NCBI RefSeq assembly: GCF_012952065.1
Contig: NZ_JABCJJ010000009.1
Coordinates: 1-64,000 of the forward strand
Source: Cellulomonas fimi
GTDB lineage: Bacteria > Actinomycetota > Actinomycetes > Actinomycetales > Cellulomonadaceae
DNA: 64,000 nucleotides
Direction of reading: 5' to 3'
Shown: in pieces, positions 13,092 to 21,752 of the stretch
Layout of the letters: every line of letters begins with the position of its first letter
How positions within the stretch are numbered: position 1 is the first letter of the stretch
The notes under the pieces: generated by a model
The model's input: only the letters and a program-made list of their open reading frames with translations
The model's database searches: none
Told to the model about the DNA's origin: nothing
Position numbers and translations under genes: made by a program

Positions 13092-15667
13092 TGTGCGGGC
13101 GAGCCGCTCAGGATGCCGGCGAGCTCCGCGCGATCGGAGACGTCGAGCTTGTGGCCGGCCCGGTACAGGTGCCCTTCGACCGTCCGGACCGACACCGTGA
13201 GCCGCGCGGCGATCTCCCGGTTGCTCATACCCCGGGCGGCGAGGAGCGCGATCTCCCGTTCGCGGGGCGTCAGCGGCAGGGGCCGCGCGGCGGTGGCGAG
13301 GGCCGGGGTCCAGGCGCCCGACCGGTGCGCGATCTCCTGCGCCCGGGCGGCGGCCGTCAGAGCCGACCCCGTGCGCCCGTACCGGCGGTGGACGTCGGCT
13401 GCCTGCGCGGCGGCGTCGCCCGCGGCCACGAGATCGCCGAGCCCTTCCCACGCATGCGCCGACGCCGCGAGCCCGTCCGCGTCGAGCGCCGCCAGGGCCC
13501 GTGCGTGCGTCAGCGCGACGCCGACCCGCGGACCGGCCACCTCGTCGGCGAGCGCCGCGAGACGCTCGACCGCGCCGCCCGCACCGCCGAGCTGGGTCGC
13601 GGTCTGCCAGGCGAGCACCTCGTAGGCGGGCGAGCTCTGCCGGCGTGCGAGTGCCGCGGCGGCCTCGGCGAGCCCGACCGCCTCGCCGAGGGACCCCTCG
13701 GCCGCCGCGAGCCACGCGCGTGCCAGCTCGTCCTCGGGCGCGTAGAGCACGTACGCGGGGTGGCGGTCACCGACGAGCGCGTCCACCAGCGGGCGGGCAG
13801 CCTCCGGCCGGCCGGCGATGGCGTACGACGTCGCCAGGAGGGTGCGGCAGCGGAACCGGAACTCGTGGGCAGAGTCGGCGAACCCGGCCCACGCCTCGCG
13901 CAGCGGGACCAGCGCGTGCCCGACGTGGCCGGTCGCCAGCGCGGCGTGGCCCGCCAGGACCAGCCCCATCAGTCGGGCCGGGCCGGGCAGGTCGGCGGAG
14001 GACGCCCCCAGCTCCGCGGCAGCGTCGTTCGCCGACGCCGGGATCCCGGCGAGGCGGTACCCGAGCACGAGCCAGTCGGCCAGCCCGTACACCGGGATCG
14101 CCTGTGAGGCCCGCGAGGCGCCCCGGCGGGCGGCCACGGCGTCGAGCAGGTCGACGCGCCCGCCCACGGCGGCCCCCGCTGCCACCGCTGCGGCGACGAC
14201 CAGCAGCGCCAGGTCGTCGGTCACTCCCCGCTCCAGCAGAGCGAGGGCGCGGTCCAGCCCAGCGGCGGCGTCCCCGACCGCAACCTCCCAGGCGGCCATC
14301 AGGGCTTCGAGCCGGACGCGCGCCGGCCCGCAGTCGGGATCGTCGAGCGCGTGGGCCAGGACGTCTCTCGCCCGGTCGGCCTGGCGCAGCGTCCAGAGCA
14401 GGTTCCCCGCCCGGTGGGCCTGCGCCTGCGCCCGGAGCGGGCCGGTCGGAGCGTTGTCGGCCAGGTCCCGCAGGATGGCCTCGGCCTCCTCGCCCCGGGT
14501 GAGCCACGACAGCGTCGACGCGTGCACCAGGCGGGCGTCCCCTCCACCGCCGGCCGCGGCCGCGCGGGCGAGCCGCTCCGCGAGCGGCAGGTCGTGGTAG
14601 CCGATGGCCGCCTCGGCGGCGCGCAGGAACAGGCCCGGGTCGGGGGGGAGGTCGGAGTCGAGCACGAGGACCGCCCGAGGGATCGGGTCCGTCCCTCCGT
14701 CGAGCCGGGCGGCGAGCCGGCCGCGCAGCCGCCGTGACCGGACCGTGCCCATCGCCTCGCGCCGGACCTCGCCGTACAGCGGGTGCGCGAGCCGGGCGAC
14801 CGGGCCGTCGGGAGGTCCGCCCAGCTGGATCAGACCGCGCGTCTCGGCCTCCTCGACGGCGTCGGCCCCCGTGAGCGCGACGACGGTGGCGAGCGCGAGC
14901 GGCTCCCCGAGGGCCGCGAGATCGACCACGTCCTGCACGGGCCGGTCCAGCTCCCCGATCTCCCGCTCGAGGAGTGCCGCGAGCCCGGGGGAGACCCGGG
15001 GTTCCCCGGACCAGCGCCAGATCCCCGTGGCCGCCTCGAGCCGGCCCGCGCTCACCTCGCCGGCGAGCAGGTGGCGGAGGAAGAGCGGGCTGCCCCGGGT
15101 CAGCGCCCAGAGCCGATGGGCCGCGCTCGACTCGACCGGTCCCCGCAGCACGCGTGCGACCAGCGCCGTCGTCGTCGCGCGGTCCAGAGGCGGGAGGTCG
15201 CGGCGCGGCAGGAGGTCGTCCTTCCACAACGACGTCACCGTGTCCGGGGCCGGTTCCCCGTCCCGGACCGTGACGACGGCCGGGGCGAGCCCACGCACCA
15301 CGACGCGGTGCAGGACCACCGCGGAGAGCTCGTCGAGCAGGTGCGCGTCGTCCACCGCCAGCACCAGCCGGCCACGGCTGACCAGGTCGTCCAGGACCCG
15401 GGCGACGCCCGTGGAGGCATCACCCGCAGGGAGGTCGACAAGCCCTGCGAACGCGCCGAACGGGAAGGGGCGGGCGGCCCTGCTGCCCAGCGCCCACACC
15501 ACCTGGGTGCCGCGGCCGACGGCGCGCGCGACGGCCTCCCGCGCCAGTCGGGTCTTGCCGACCCCCGCGGGTCCCGCGACCACGATCCCGGCGCCACCTG
15601 GCCGGATGGCCGCTGCGATCTCCTGCAGCTCCTCGTCCCGGCCGGTGAGCGGCCACAGCCGCTCCAT
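13085..15667 (-). CDS. LuxR-family ATPase transcriptional regulator (LAL type)
   Basis: 860-residue large ATP-binding LuxR regulator. The N-terminal AAA-like domain has Walker A GPAGVGKTRLA (near residue 34) and Walker B LVLAVDDAHLLDEL (near 105). A long alpha-helical TPR-like middle follows. The C-terminus is a GerE helix-turn-helix (LTPREREIALLAARGMSNRE, LTVSVRTVEGHLYRAGHKL). Such proteins activate target promoters when an inducer binds. It is divergent from the SDR gene, and matching inverted repeats flank it on both sides. Confidence 0.85.
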   Translation of the reverse strand: MERLWPLTGRDEELQEIAAAIRPGGAGIVVAGPAGVGKTRLAREAVARAVGRGTQVVWALGSRAARPFPFGAFAGLVDLPAGDASTGVARVLDDLVSRGRLVLAVDDAHLLDELSAVVLHRVVVRGLAPAVVTVRDGEPAPDTVTSLWKDDLLPRRDLPPLDRATTTALVARVLRGPVESSAAHRLWALTRGSPLFLRHLLAGEVSAGRLEAATGIWRWSGEPRVSPGLAALLEREIGELDRPVQDVVDLAALGEPLALATVVALTGADAVEEAETRGLIQLGGPPDGPVARLAHPLYGEVRREAMGTVRSRRLRGRLAARLDGGTDPIPRAVLVLDSDLPPDPGLFLRAAEAAIGYHDLPLAERLARAAAAGGGGDARLVHASTLSWLTRGEEAEAILRDLADNAPTGPLRAQAQAHRAGNLLWTLRQADRARDVLAHALDDPDCGPARVRLEALMAAWEVAVGDAAAGLDRALALLERGVTDDLALLVVAAAVAAGAAVGGRVDLLDAVAARRGASRASQAIPVYGLADWLVLGYRLAGIPASANDAAAELGASSADLPGPARLMGLVLAGHAALATGHVGHALVPLREAWAGFADSAHEFRFRCRTLLATSYAIAGRPEAARPLVDALVGDRHPAYVLYAPEDELARAWLAAAEGSLGEAVGLAEAAAALARRQSSPAYEVLAWQTATQLGGAGGAVERLAALADEVAGPRVGVALTHARALAALDADGLAASAHAWEGLGDLVAAGDAAAQAADVHRRYGRTGSALTAAARAQEIAHRSGAWTPALATAARPLPLTPREREIALLAARGMSNREIAARLTVSVRTVEGHLYRAGHKLDVSDRAELAGILSGSPAHE

Positions 15668-15690
15668 GGGCCGATGCTAGCCACGCCGAT

Positions 15691-15710
15691 CCGAGTACCG
15701 CACTACTCGG
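15691..15710. promoter_or_regulatory. Inverted repeat CCGAGTA-N6-TACTCGG (LuxR-regulator site 2)
   Basis: Perfect 7-bp arms (15691-15697 and 15704-15710) with a 6-nt centre lie in the 100-bp space between the divergent LuxR-type and SDR genes, 58 bp before the SDR start. It matches site 1 at 13074-13091. Confidence 0.68.
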
Positions 15711-15767
15711 GCCGCCGTCGTGCATCGGCGGCATCGTCGTGCCACCACATCCCCGAGAGGCACCTCG

Positions 15768-16652
15768 ATGAGCACCGCGCGCTCCGTCCTCGTCACCGGC
15801 GCCGGCCGCGGGATCGGCCGCGCCATCGCCGTCCGTCTCGCCGCCTTCGGCTGGCACGTGTACGCCGGTGTCCGCACCGACGTCGCCGTGAAGTCGCTCG
15901 CCGAGGAGCGCGGCACGATCACCCCGGTCGAGCTCGACGTCACGGTCCCCGCGCAGGTGGCGCGCCTCGACGCCGTCCTGCCCGACCGGCTCGACGCCCT
16001 CGTCAACAACGTCGGCATCGCCGTCGCCGGTCCGGTCGAGACGGTGGCCCGGGACGACATGGCGCGTCAGTTCGACGCCAACCTGTTCGGCCCGCTGGCC
16101 GTCACCCGGGCGGTGCTGCCTCGCTTGCGGCAGGCCCGCGGGCGGGTCGTGTTCATCTCCTCGATCAACGGGCGCGTGTCCTTCCCGTTCACGGGCCTCT
16201 ACAACGCGTCGAAGTTCGCTGTCGAGGCGGTCGCCGACTGCCTTCGGGTCGAGCTGGGTCCGTTCGGCGTCCAGGTCGGGCTCGTCGAGCCGGGGGTGAT
16301 CGACACCGATCCCTGGCACCAGATGGACGGCCTCATCGACTCCCTCGAGAACGCCCTGGAGCCCGAGCTGCGCGAGCTCTACGCCGGCCACTTCGCGGGC
16401 GAACGCCGGCTGGTGGCGAAGATCCGTGCGGGTGCGGCGCCCGCCGAGACGGTGGCGCGGGTCGTCGAGGACGCGCTCTCGCGCCGCCGGATGCGCCCAC
16501 GGACCGTGGTGGGACGGGACGCCCGGATGCTCGTCGCGCTGCGCACGCTGCTGCCGGCCCGCGCCATGGACGCCGTCTGGACGCGGGGTCTGGGCCTGCG
16601 GTCCGACGCTGCCGGGGTCGCGTCCCCGGCCCCGGACCCGGCCGCCCCGTGA
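15768..16652 (+). CDS. Short-chain dehydrogenase/reductase
   Basis: 294 residues with a Rossmann motif TGAGRGIGRA (TGxxxGxG), LVNNVGIAV and the active-site group S-x12-YNASK (SSINGRVSFPFTGLYNASKF). The C-terminus resembles retinol-dehydrogenase-like SDRs. The start at 15768 gives the family N-terminus STARSVLVTGAG. It is probably induced by the divergent LuxR-type regulator. It ends 16 bp from the convergent hpaI gene. Substrate unknown. Confidence 0.8.
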   Translation: MSTARSVLVTGAGRGIGRAIAVRLAAFGWHVYAGVRTDVAVKSLAEERGTITPVELDVTVPAQVARLDAVLPDRLDALVNNVGIAVAGPVETVARDDMARQFDANLFGPLAVTRAVLPRLRQARGRVVFISSINGRVSFPFTGLYNASKFAVEAVADCLRVELGPFGVQVGLVEPGVIDTDPWHQMDGLIDSLENALEPELRELYAGHFAGERRLVAKIRAGAAPAETVARVVEDALSRRRMRPRTVVGRDARMLVALRTLLPARAMDAVWTRGLGLRSDAAGVASPAPDPAAP

Positions 16653-16667
16653 CGGAGCCCAGCCACG

Positions 16668-17468
16668 TCACCGAGCCGCGGGCGCCAGCCGGCCGGCGAG
16701 GGCCTCCGACCCTCGCGCGAGGATCGCCACGTCGGCACCGACGAGCACGAAGGACGCGCCGGCGGCGACGTACGAGCGCGCCAGGGCAGCGTCGAACGCG
16801 TTCACACCGACGGGCTTGCCCGCCGCGCGCACGGCCTCGAACGTGCGGTGGACCGCCGCGACGACATCCGGGTGGCTCTGCTCGCCGATCAGTCCCATCG
16901 AGGCGGCGAGGTCGGACGGCCCCACGAACACCCCGTCGACCCCGTCGACGGCCGCGATCGCGTCGGCGGCCGCGACTCCCTCGGCCGTCTCGATCTGCAC
17001 GAACACCGAGACGTGCGCGTCGGCGTCCTGGAGGTACCGGTCGACCCGGTTCCACCGGGCGGAGCGGGCGAGCGCCGACCCGACGCCCCGGCGTCCGCGG
17101 GGTGGGTAGCGCACGGCGGCGACGACGGCCTCCGCCTCGTCCGCCGACGACACCATGGGCACGAGGAGGTTCTGCGCCCCCACGTCGAGGACCTGCTTGA
17201 TCAGGACGGCGTCGCCGCTCGGCACCCGCACGACCGGGCTCACCGGGTAGGCGGCGACCGCCTGGAGCTGCGCGAGCACCGACTCCAGCCCGTTGGGCGA
17301 GTGCTCCATGTCGACGAGCAGCCAGTCCAGGCCCGAGCCCGCGCAGATCTCCGCGACCAGCGGGCTGCCCGTGCACACCCACATGCCGGCGAGCGGCCGG
17401 TGGTCGGTCCTTCGCGTCCGCTCTGCCGCCAGGGCGTCGCGGAACGTGGGCGTCAGGTGAAGCGGCAT
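16668..17468 (-). CDS. hpaI: 4-hydroxy-2-oxoheptane-1,7-dioate aldolase (HpcH/HpaI family)
   Basis: 266-residue class II aldolase of the HpcH/HpaI family: GSGLDWLLVDMEHSPN, VRVPSGDAVLIKQVLDVGAQ, VQIETAEGV and GPSDLAASMGL hold the metal and pyruvate ligands. It cleaves 4-hydroxy-2-oxoheptanedioate to pyruvate and succinate semialdehyde, the last step of homoprotocatechuate degradation. Its ATG lies inside the upstream hydratase gene (16-nt overlap). It is the last gene of the hpa operon. Confidence 0.85.
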   Translation of the reverse strand: MPLHLTPTFRDALAAERTRRTDHRPLAGMWVCTGSPLVAEICAGSGLDWLLVDMEHSPNGLESVLAQLQAVAAYPVSPVVRVPSGDAVLIKQVLDVGAQNLLVPMVSSADEAEAVVAAVRYPPRGRRGVGSALARSARWNRVDRYLQDADAHVSVFVQIETAEGVAAADAIAAVDGVDGVFVGPSDLAASMGLIGEQSHPDVVAAVHRTFEAVRAAGKPVGVNAFDAALARSYVAAGASFVLVGADVAILARGSEALAGRLAPAAR

Positions 17469-18238
17469 GTGATCGTCCCCAGGTCGCGGAAGTCGGCCAG
17501 CACCGTGTCGCCCGGCTGGATCCAGATCGGGCGGGTGAACGAGCCGGCCAGCACGAGCTCCCCGGCCTCCAGCCGGTCGCCGTGCTGGGCGAGCTTGTTC
17601 GCGAGCCACGCGACGCCCATGGCCGGGTGGTTCAGGACCGCGGCGGCCACGCCGGACTCCTCGATGGTCCCCTGGCGGTACAGCAGCGCCGAGACCCACC
17701 GGAGATCGACCTCCCCCGGCCGCACGGGGTTGCCGCCGTAGACCATGCCGCCCATCGCCGCGTTGTCGCTGATCGTGTCGACGATCGTGCGCCCCTCGAG
17801 CTCGATGCGGGACGAGAGGATCTCCAGCGCCGGGACGACGTACTCGGTGGCCCGCAGGACGTCGAGCACGGTGGCGTGCGGTCCGTCCACGGGCGCGTCG
17901 AGCACGAACGCGAGCTCGACCTCGATCCGCACGTTCGAGAACCGCGCGTGCTCGATGACGGAGCCGTTCTCGAACACCATGTCGTCGAAGATCGCCCCGT
18001 AGTCGGGCTCGTCGATGCCGGTCGCCGCCTGCATCACCTTGGAGGTGAGGCCGATCTTGCGACCGACGGGCCGCCGGCCGGCGTCGACGGCCCGGCGGCG
18101 CCAGGCGTGCTGCACGGCGTACGCGTCCTCGACGGTCATCCCGGGGTGCCGTGCGGTGACCAGCGGCACGGTCGTCCGGTCGCGTCCGGCGGCGGCCAGC
18201 TCGTCCGCGATCGCCGCGATCGTCTCAGGCGGCAGCAT
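17453..18238 (-). CDS. hpaH: 2-oxo-hept-4-ene-1,7-dioate hydratase
   Basis: 261 residues, the usual length for HpaH/HpcG. Motifs are VGRKIGLTSKVMQ, PDYGAIFDDMVFENG, RIEVELAFVLD, DNAAMGGMVYGG and GELVLAGSFTRPIWIQPGDT. The enzyme adds water to 2-oxohept-4-ene-1,7-dioate, using Mg2+ bound through the conserved acidic residues. It is followed by its natural partner hpaI. The 48-nt gap to hpaD upstream keeps it in the operon. Confidence 0.87.
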   Translation of the reverse strand: MLPPETIAAIADELAAAGRDRTTVPLVTARHPGMTVEDAYAVQHAWRRRAVDAGRRPVGRKIGLTSKVMQAATGIDEPDYGAIFDDMVFENGSVIEHARFSNVRIEVELAFVLDAPVDGPHATVLDVLRATEYVVPALEILSSRIELEGRTIVDTISDNAAMGGMVYGGNPVRPGEVDLRWVSALLYRQGTIEESGVAAAVLNHPAMGVAWLANKLAQHGDRLEAGELVLAGSFTRPIWIQPGDTVLADFRDLGTITCRFT

Positions 18239-18286
18239 CCGTACCTCCGGGGCTCTGGGTCGTCCCGCCGCGGGGAACCAGGACCG

Positions 18287-19408
18287 TCACAGCTGGTGGC
18301 CCAGCTTGTACTCGCCCTGCTTCCACGTCGGCAGCTCGTCAGGCTCGTCGCCCGCTCGCGTGTACGAGAACCCGTCGGCACCGACGGTCACCGCCAGCTC
18401 GCCGGCCTCGGTGCGCGCGACGACCGGCTGGGGATGTCCGTCGAGGTCCAGGACGAGGGACGCCTCGGTGTACCAGGACGGGACGACGGGATTCCCCCAC
18501 CAGTCGCGTCGCTGGTTGTCGTGCACGTCCCACGTGACGACCGGGTTGTCGGGGTCGCCCGTGTAGTAGTCCTGCGTGTAGATCTCCACGCGGTGGCCGT
18601 CAGGGTCACGCAGGTACAGGTAGAACGCGTTCGAGACCCCGTGGCGCCCGGGGCCCCGCTCGATGCGGTCGGACAGGCGCAGCGCGCCGAGCCTGTCGCA
18701 GATCGCGATGATGCTGTGCTTCTCGTGGGTGGCGAACGCGACGTGGTGCATGCGGGGGCCGTCGCCGCCCGTCATCGCGGTGTCGTGCACGGTGGGCTTG
18801 CGGCGCATCCACGCGGCGTACGTGGTGCCCTCGGCGTCCCGGATGTCCTCCGTCACGCGGAACCCGAGGCCTTCCATGAACGCGACCGCCCGGGGGACGT
18901 CCGGCGTCATCTGGTTGAAGTGGTCCAGCCGGACGAGCGCACCCGGCGGCTGCAGGTCGTACCGCCACGCGAGACGCTCGACGTGCTGCACGTCGTGGAA
19001 GAACTCCTGCGGGAAGCCGAGCGGGTCGACCACCCGTACCGAGTCGCCGACGCCGCTGGTGAAGCCCTCGGCGCGCCGCTCGACCCGGCATCCGAGCTCG
19101 GCGTAGAACGCGACCGCCCGGTCCAGGTCCGCGGGGGAGCGCACGCGGTAGGACAGGGCCGCCGCGGCGGCGACCGGTCCCTGGCGCAGCACGAGGTTGT
19201 GGTGGATGAACTCCTCGAACGTGCGCAGGTGGACGGTGTCCGTGTCCTCCTCGGTCACGACGAGACCGAGGACGTCGACGTAGAAGTGACGCGAGGCCGC
19301 CAGGTCGGTGACGACCAGCTCCATGGACGCGCAGCGCAGGATGTCCGGCGGCGGCGACGTCGGCGTCGGGATGCGGCCGGTCGCGCCCGGGGTCTCGGCG
19401 GTCCTCAC
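18287..19408 (-). CDS. hpaD: 3,4-dihydroxyphenylacetate 2,3-dioxygenase (extradiol)
   Basis: 373-residue vicinal-oxygen-chelate dioxygenase very similar to Brevibacterium fuscum HPCD. The predicted metal triad is His in VRLDHFNQ, His in RMHHVAFATHEKH and Glu in GHRVEIYTQDYYTG. The C-terminal lid also matches (NQRRDWWGNPVVPSWYTEAS). It opens homoprotocatechuate to 5-carboxymethyl-2-hydroxymuconate semialdehyde. The start GTG 19408 has AGGGA in front; frames further upstream are antisense to hpaE. Confidence 0.9.
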   Translation of the reverse strand: MRTAETPGATGRIPTPTSPPPDILRCASMELVVTDLAASRHFYVDVLGLVVTEEDTDTVHLRTFEEFIHHNLVLRQGPVAAAAALSYRVRSPADLDRAVAFYAELGCRVERRAEGFTSGVGDSVRVVDPLGFPQEFFHDVQHVERLAWRYDLQPPGALVRLDHFNQMTPDVPRAVAFMEGLGFRVTEDIRDAEGTTYAAWMRRKPTVHDTAMTGGDGPRMHHVAFATHEKHSIIAICDRLGALRLSDRIERGPGRHGVSNAFYLYLRDPDGHRVEIYTQDYYTGDPDNPVVTWDVHDNQRRDWWGNPVVPSWYTEASLVLDLDGHPQPVVARTEAGELAVTVGADGFSYTRAGDEPDELPTWKQGEYKLGHQL

Positions 19409-19425
19409 GTCCAGGTCCCTGCCTC

Positions 19426-21033
19426 TCACTCGTCGGCCACCGCGGCGACGTCCGTCACGGTGGGCGTGCGCGCCTTGCCGAACGTCGGGTTGTGCCCCTC
19501 GCCGAGCGTCACGTGGACCGCCTGCTGGTGGGTGTAGAAGTCGATCGAGCGGTAACCGCCCTCGTGCCCGAGGCCGGACGCCTTCACGCCGCCGAACGGG
19601 GTGCGCAGGTCCCGGACGTTGTTGCTGTTCAGCCACACCATCCCCGCCTCGACCGCCTGCGAGAAGCTGTGCGCCCGCCGGAGGTCGTTCGTCCACACGT
19701 AGGCCGCGAGGCCGTACCGCACACCGTTGGCGAGGGCCAGCGCCTCGTCGTCGGTGTCGAACGGGGTGATCGCGACGACGGGGCCGAAGATCTCCTCCTG
19801 GAAGATGCGGGCGTCGGGGGCGACGTCGGCGAAGACGGTCGGGGCGACGTAGTTGCCCGTCCCGAAGCCCTCGGGCCGCCCGCCGCCGGCGACGAGGCGT
19901 CCCTCGGTCTTCCCGATCTCGATGTAGCCCATGACCTTGTCGTAGTGCTCGGGGTGCACCAGCGCGCCCACCTCGGTGCTCGCCTCGTGCGGGGGGCCGA
20001 CGACGACGCGCCTCGCCTGGGCGGCGTACCGCTCGACGAACTCGTCGTAGACCTGGCGCTGGACGAGGATCCGGCTGCCGGCCGTGCACCGCTCGCCGTT
20101 GAGCGAGAACACCCCGAAGATCGTCGCGTCGATCGCCGCATCCAGGTCGGCGTCGGCGAAGACGACGGCGGGCGACTTGCCGCCGAGCTCCATGGAGAGC
20201 CCCTTGAGGTGCGGAGCGGCGTTGGCGAAGATCATCTGCCCGGTGCTGCTCTCGCCCGTGAAGGAGATGAGCGGGACGCGGGGGTGCGTGACCAGCGCGT
20301 CGCCGGCCGCCTCGCCGAAACCGTGGACGAGGTTGAACACGCCCGTCGGCAGGCCGGCCTCCTCGAAGATCCCGGCCCACAGGGACGCCGAGAGCGGCGT
20401 GAACTCCGCCGGCTTGAGGACCACCGTGTTGCCGGTCGCCAGCGCGGGTCCGAGCTTCCACGACTCGAGCATGAACGGTGTGTTCCACGGGGTGATGAGT
20501 CCTGCGACACCGATCGGCTTGCGGTTGACGTAGTTGATCTGGCGGCCGGGCACCTTGTAGGCGTCGTCGGCCTGGGCGACGACCAGGTCGGCGAAGAACC
20601 GGAAGTTCTCGGCGGCCCGGCGGGCCTGGCCGAGCGCCTGGGTGATCGGCAGGCCGGAGTCGAAGCTCTCGAGCTCGGCGAGCCGGGCGTCGCGCGACTC
20701 GACGATGTCCGCGACGCGGTGCAGGATGCGCGAGCGCGCGCGCGGGAGCATCCGCGGCCAGGGACCCTCGTCGAACGCCCGCCGGGCCGCGGCGACCGCG
20801 GCGTCGACGTCGGCCTTCTTCCCGGCGGCCGCGCGCACGTACGTCTGGTTCGTCACCGGGTCGAGGACGTCGAACGTGTCGCCGTCGATCGACTCGACGT
20901 GCGAGCCGTCGATGTAGTGCCGGATGCGGTCGGGCAGGTCGGCGGGTCGGCGGTGCCGCGCCGGCTCGGTCGGCGGCGCAGCGGGCGGCTCGGTCGACGG
21001 CACGGTCGACCGCTCGGTGCGCGTGTCGCTCAT
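19426..21033 (-). CDS. hpaE: 5-carboxymethyl-2-hydroxymuconate semialdehyde dehydrogenase
   Basis: 535-residue aldehyde dehydrogenase. Motifs: TPWNTPFMLESWKLGPAL, SFTGESSTGQMIF, catalytic Glu in MELGGKSP and catalytic Cys in GERCTAGSR. The C-terminus has FGGVKASGLGHEGG. It has about 35 extra Thr/Pro-rich residues at the N-terminus compared with typical HpaE. It oxidises the HpaD product with NAD+. The ATG overlaps the GntR stop (ATGA) and the stop lies 17 nt before hpaD. Confidence 0.88.
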   Translation of the reverse strand: MSDTRTERSTVPSTEPPAAPPTEPARHRRPADLPDRIRHYIDGSHVESIDGDTFDVLDPVTNQTYVRAAAGKKADVDAAVAAARRAFDEGPWPRMLPRARSRILHRVADIVESRDARLAELESFDSGLPITQALGQARRAAENFRFFADLVVAQADDAYKVPGRQINYVNRKPIGVAGLITPWNTPFMLESWKLGPALATGNTVVLKPAEFTPLSASLWAGIFEEAGLPTGVFNLVHGFGEAAGDALVTHPRVPLISFTGESSTGQMIFANAAPHLKGLSMELGGKSPAVVFADADLDAAIDATIFGVFSLNGERCTAGSRILVQRQVYDEFVERYAAQARRVVVGPPHEASTEVGALVHPEHYDKVMGYIEIGKTEGRLVAGGGRPEGFGTGNYVAPTVFADVAPDARIFQEEIFGPVVAITPFDTDDEALALANGVRYGLAAYVWTNDLRRAHSFSQAVEAGMVWLNSNNVRDLRTPFGGVKASGLGHEGGYRSIDFYTHQQAVHVTLGEGHNPTFGKARTPTVTDVAAVADE

Positions 21034-21752
21034 GTGCTGTCTCCGGTCAAGGGTGCGGTGAGGACGTGGTCGGTGCCGTCGGCGTCTTCGCGGTGCTCGT
21101 GCCTCAGGTACGCGGTCAGGGTGGCCGAGCGGTGCCGGCGGGCGGCGCCCTCGACGTCCGCCAGCGGGGCGCCGGCCTCGATGAGGCCGACGAGGTCCTC
21201 GTGCTCGCGCACGGACTCCCGCGCGCGGCCGGGGACGAAGGCAAAGGTCGAGTCCCGGAGCTGGCCCAGCCTTGCCCACTCGGCGGTGACCAGGTCGAGC
21301 AGGCGGGGGTTCGGGCACCGCGCGAAGAGGATCGCGTGGAACTCCTGATTGAGTGCCGTGAAGTCGTGCGGGTCGAAGTCGTCGAGCGTGTCGACGAGGC
21401 GGGCGTTGACCTCGCGTGCGCGACGCAGGTCCGCGGTCGTCAGGTGCCGCGCCGCCAGTGCGGTCGCCGCGCCCTCGAGGACCCCGAGGGTGTCCATGCT
21501 GTGCCGGTACTGCGAGTCGTCGATCATCGCCACGTGCGCGCCGACGTTGCGCTCGAACGTCACCAGGCCCTGGGCCTCGAGCCGGCGGACCGCCTCGCGC
21601 ACGGGTACCACGCTCATGTCGAGCTCCGCCGCGATGGTGGCGAGCACGAGGCGAAAGCCCGGCGCGTACTGACGGCTGGTGATCCGCTCCTTGAGCCAGT
21701 CGTAGGCCTGCTGCGACTTGCTCGCCAGGGGCCGTGTCGGCGGCTGCGTCAT
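21030..21752 (-). CDS. GntR/FadR-family regulator of the hpa operon
   Basis: 240 residues. A winged helix comes first (SQQAYDWLKERITSRQYAPG, LDMSVVPVREAVRRLEAQGL), then an all-helical FCD effector domain with metal/ligand histidines (HDFTALNQEFHAILF, EHEDLVGLIEAG). It is coupled at both ends (ATGA with hpaE, 4-nt overlap with the FAH-RraA gene). The palindrome GATCGTATATGATC at 23326-23339, repeated at 25099-25112, is its probable operator, relieved by an aromatic intermediate. Confidence 0.8.
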   Translation of the reverse strand: MTQPPTRPLASKSQQAYDWLKERITSRQYAPGFRLVLATIAAELDMSVVPVREAVRRLEAQGLVTFERNVGAHVAMIDDSQYRHSMDTLGVLEGAATALAARHLTTADLRRAREVNARLVDTLDDFDPHDFTALNQEFHAILFARCPNPRLLDLVTAEWARLGQLRDSTFAFVPGRARESVREHEDLVGLIEAGAPLADVEGAARRHRSATLTAYLRHEHREDADGTDHVLTAPLTGDST

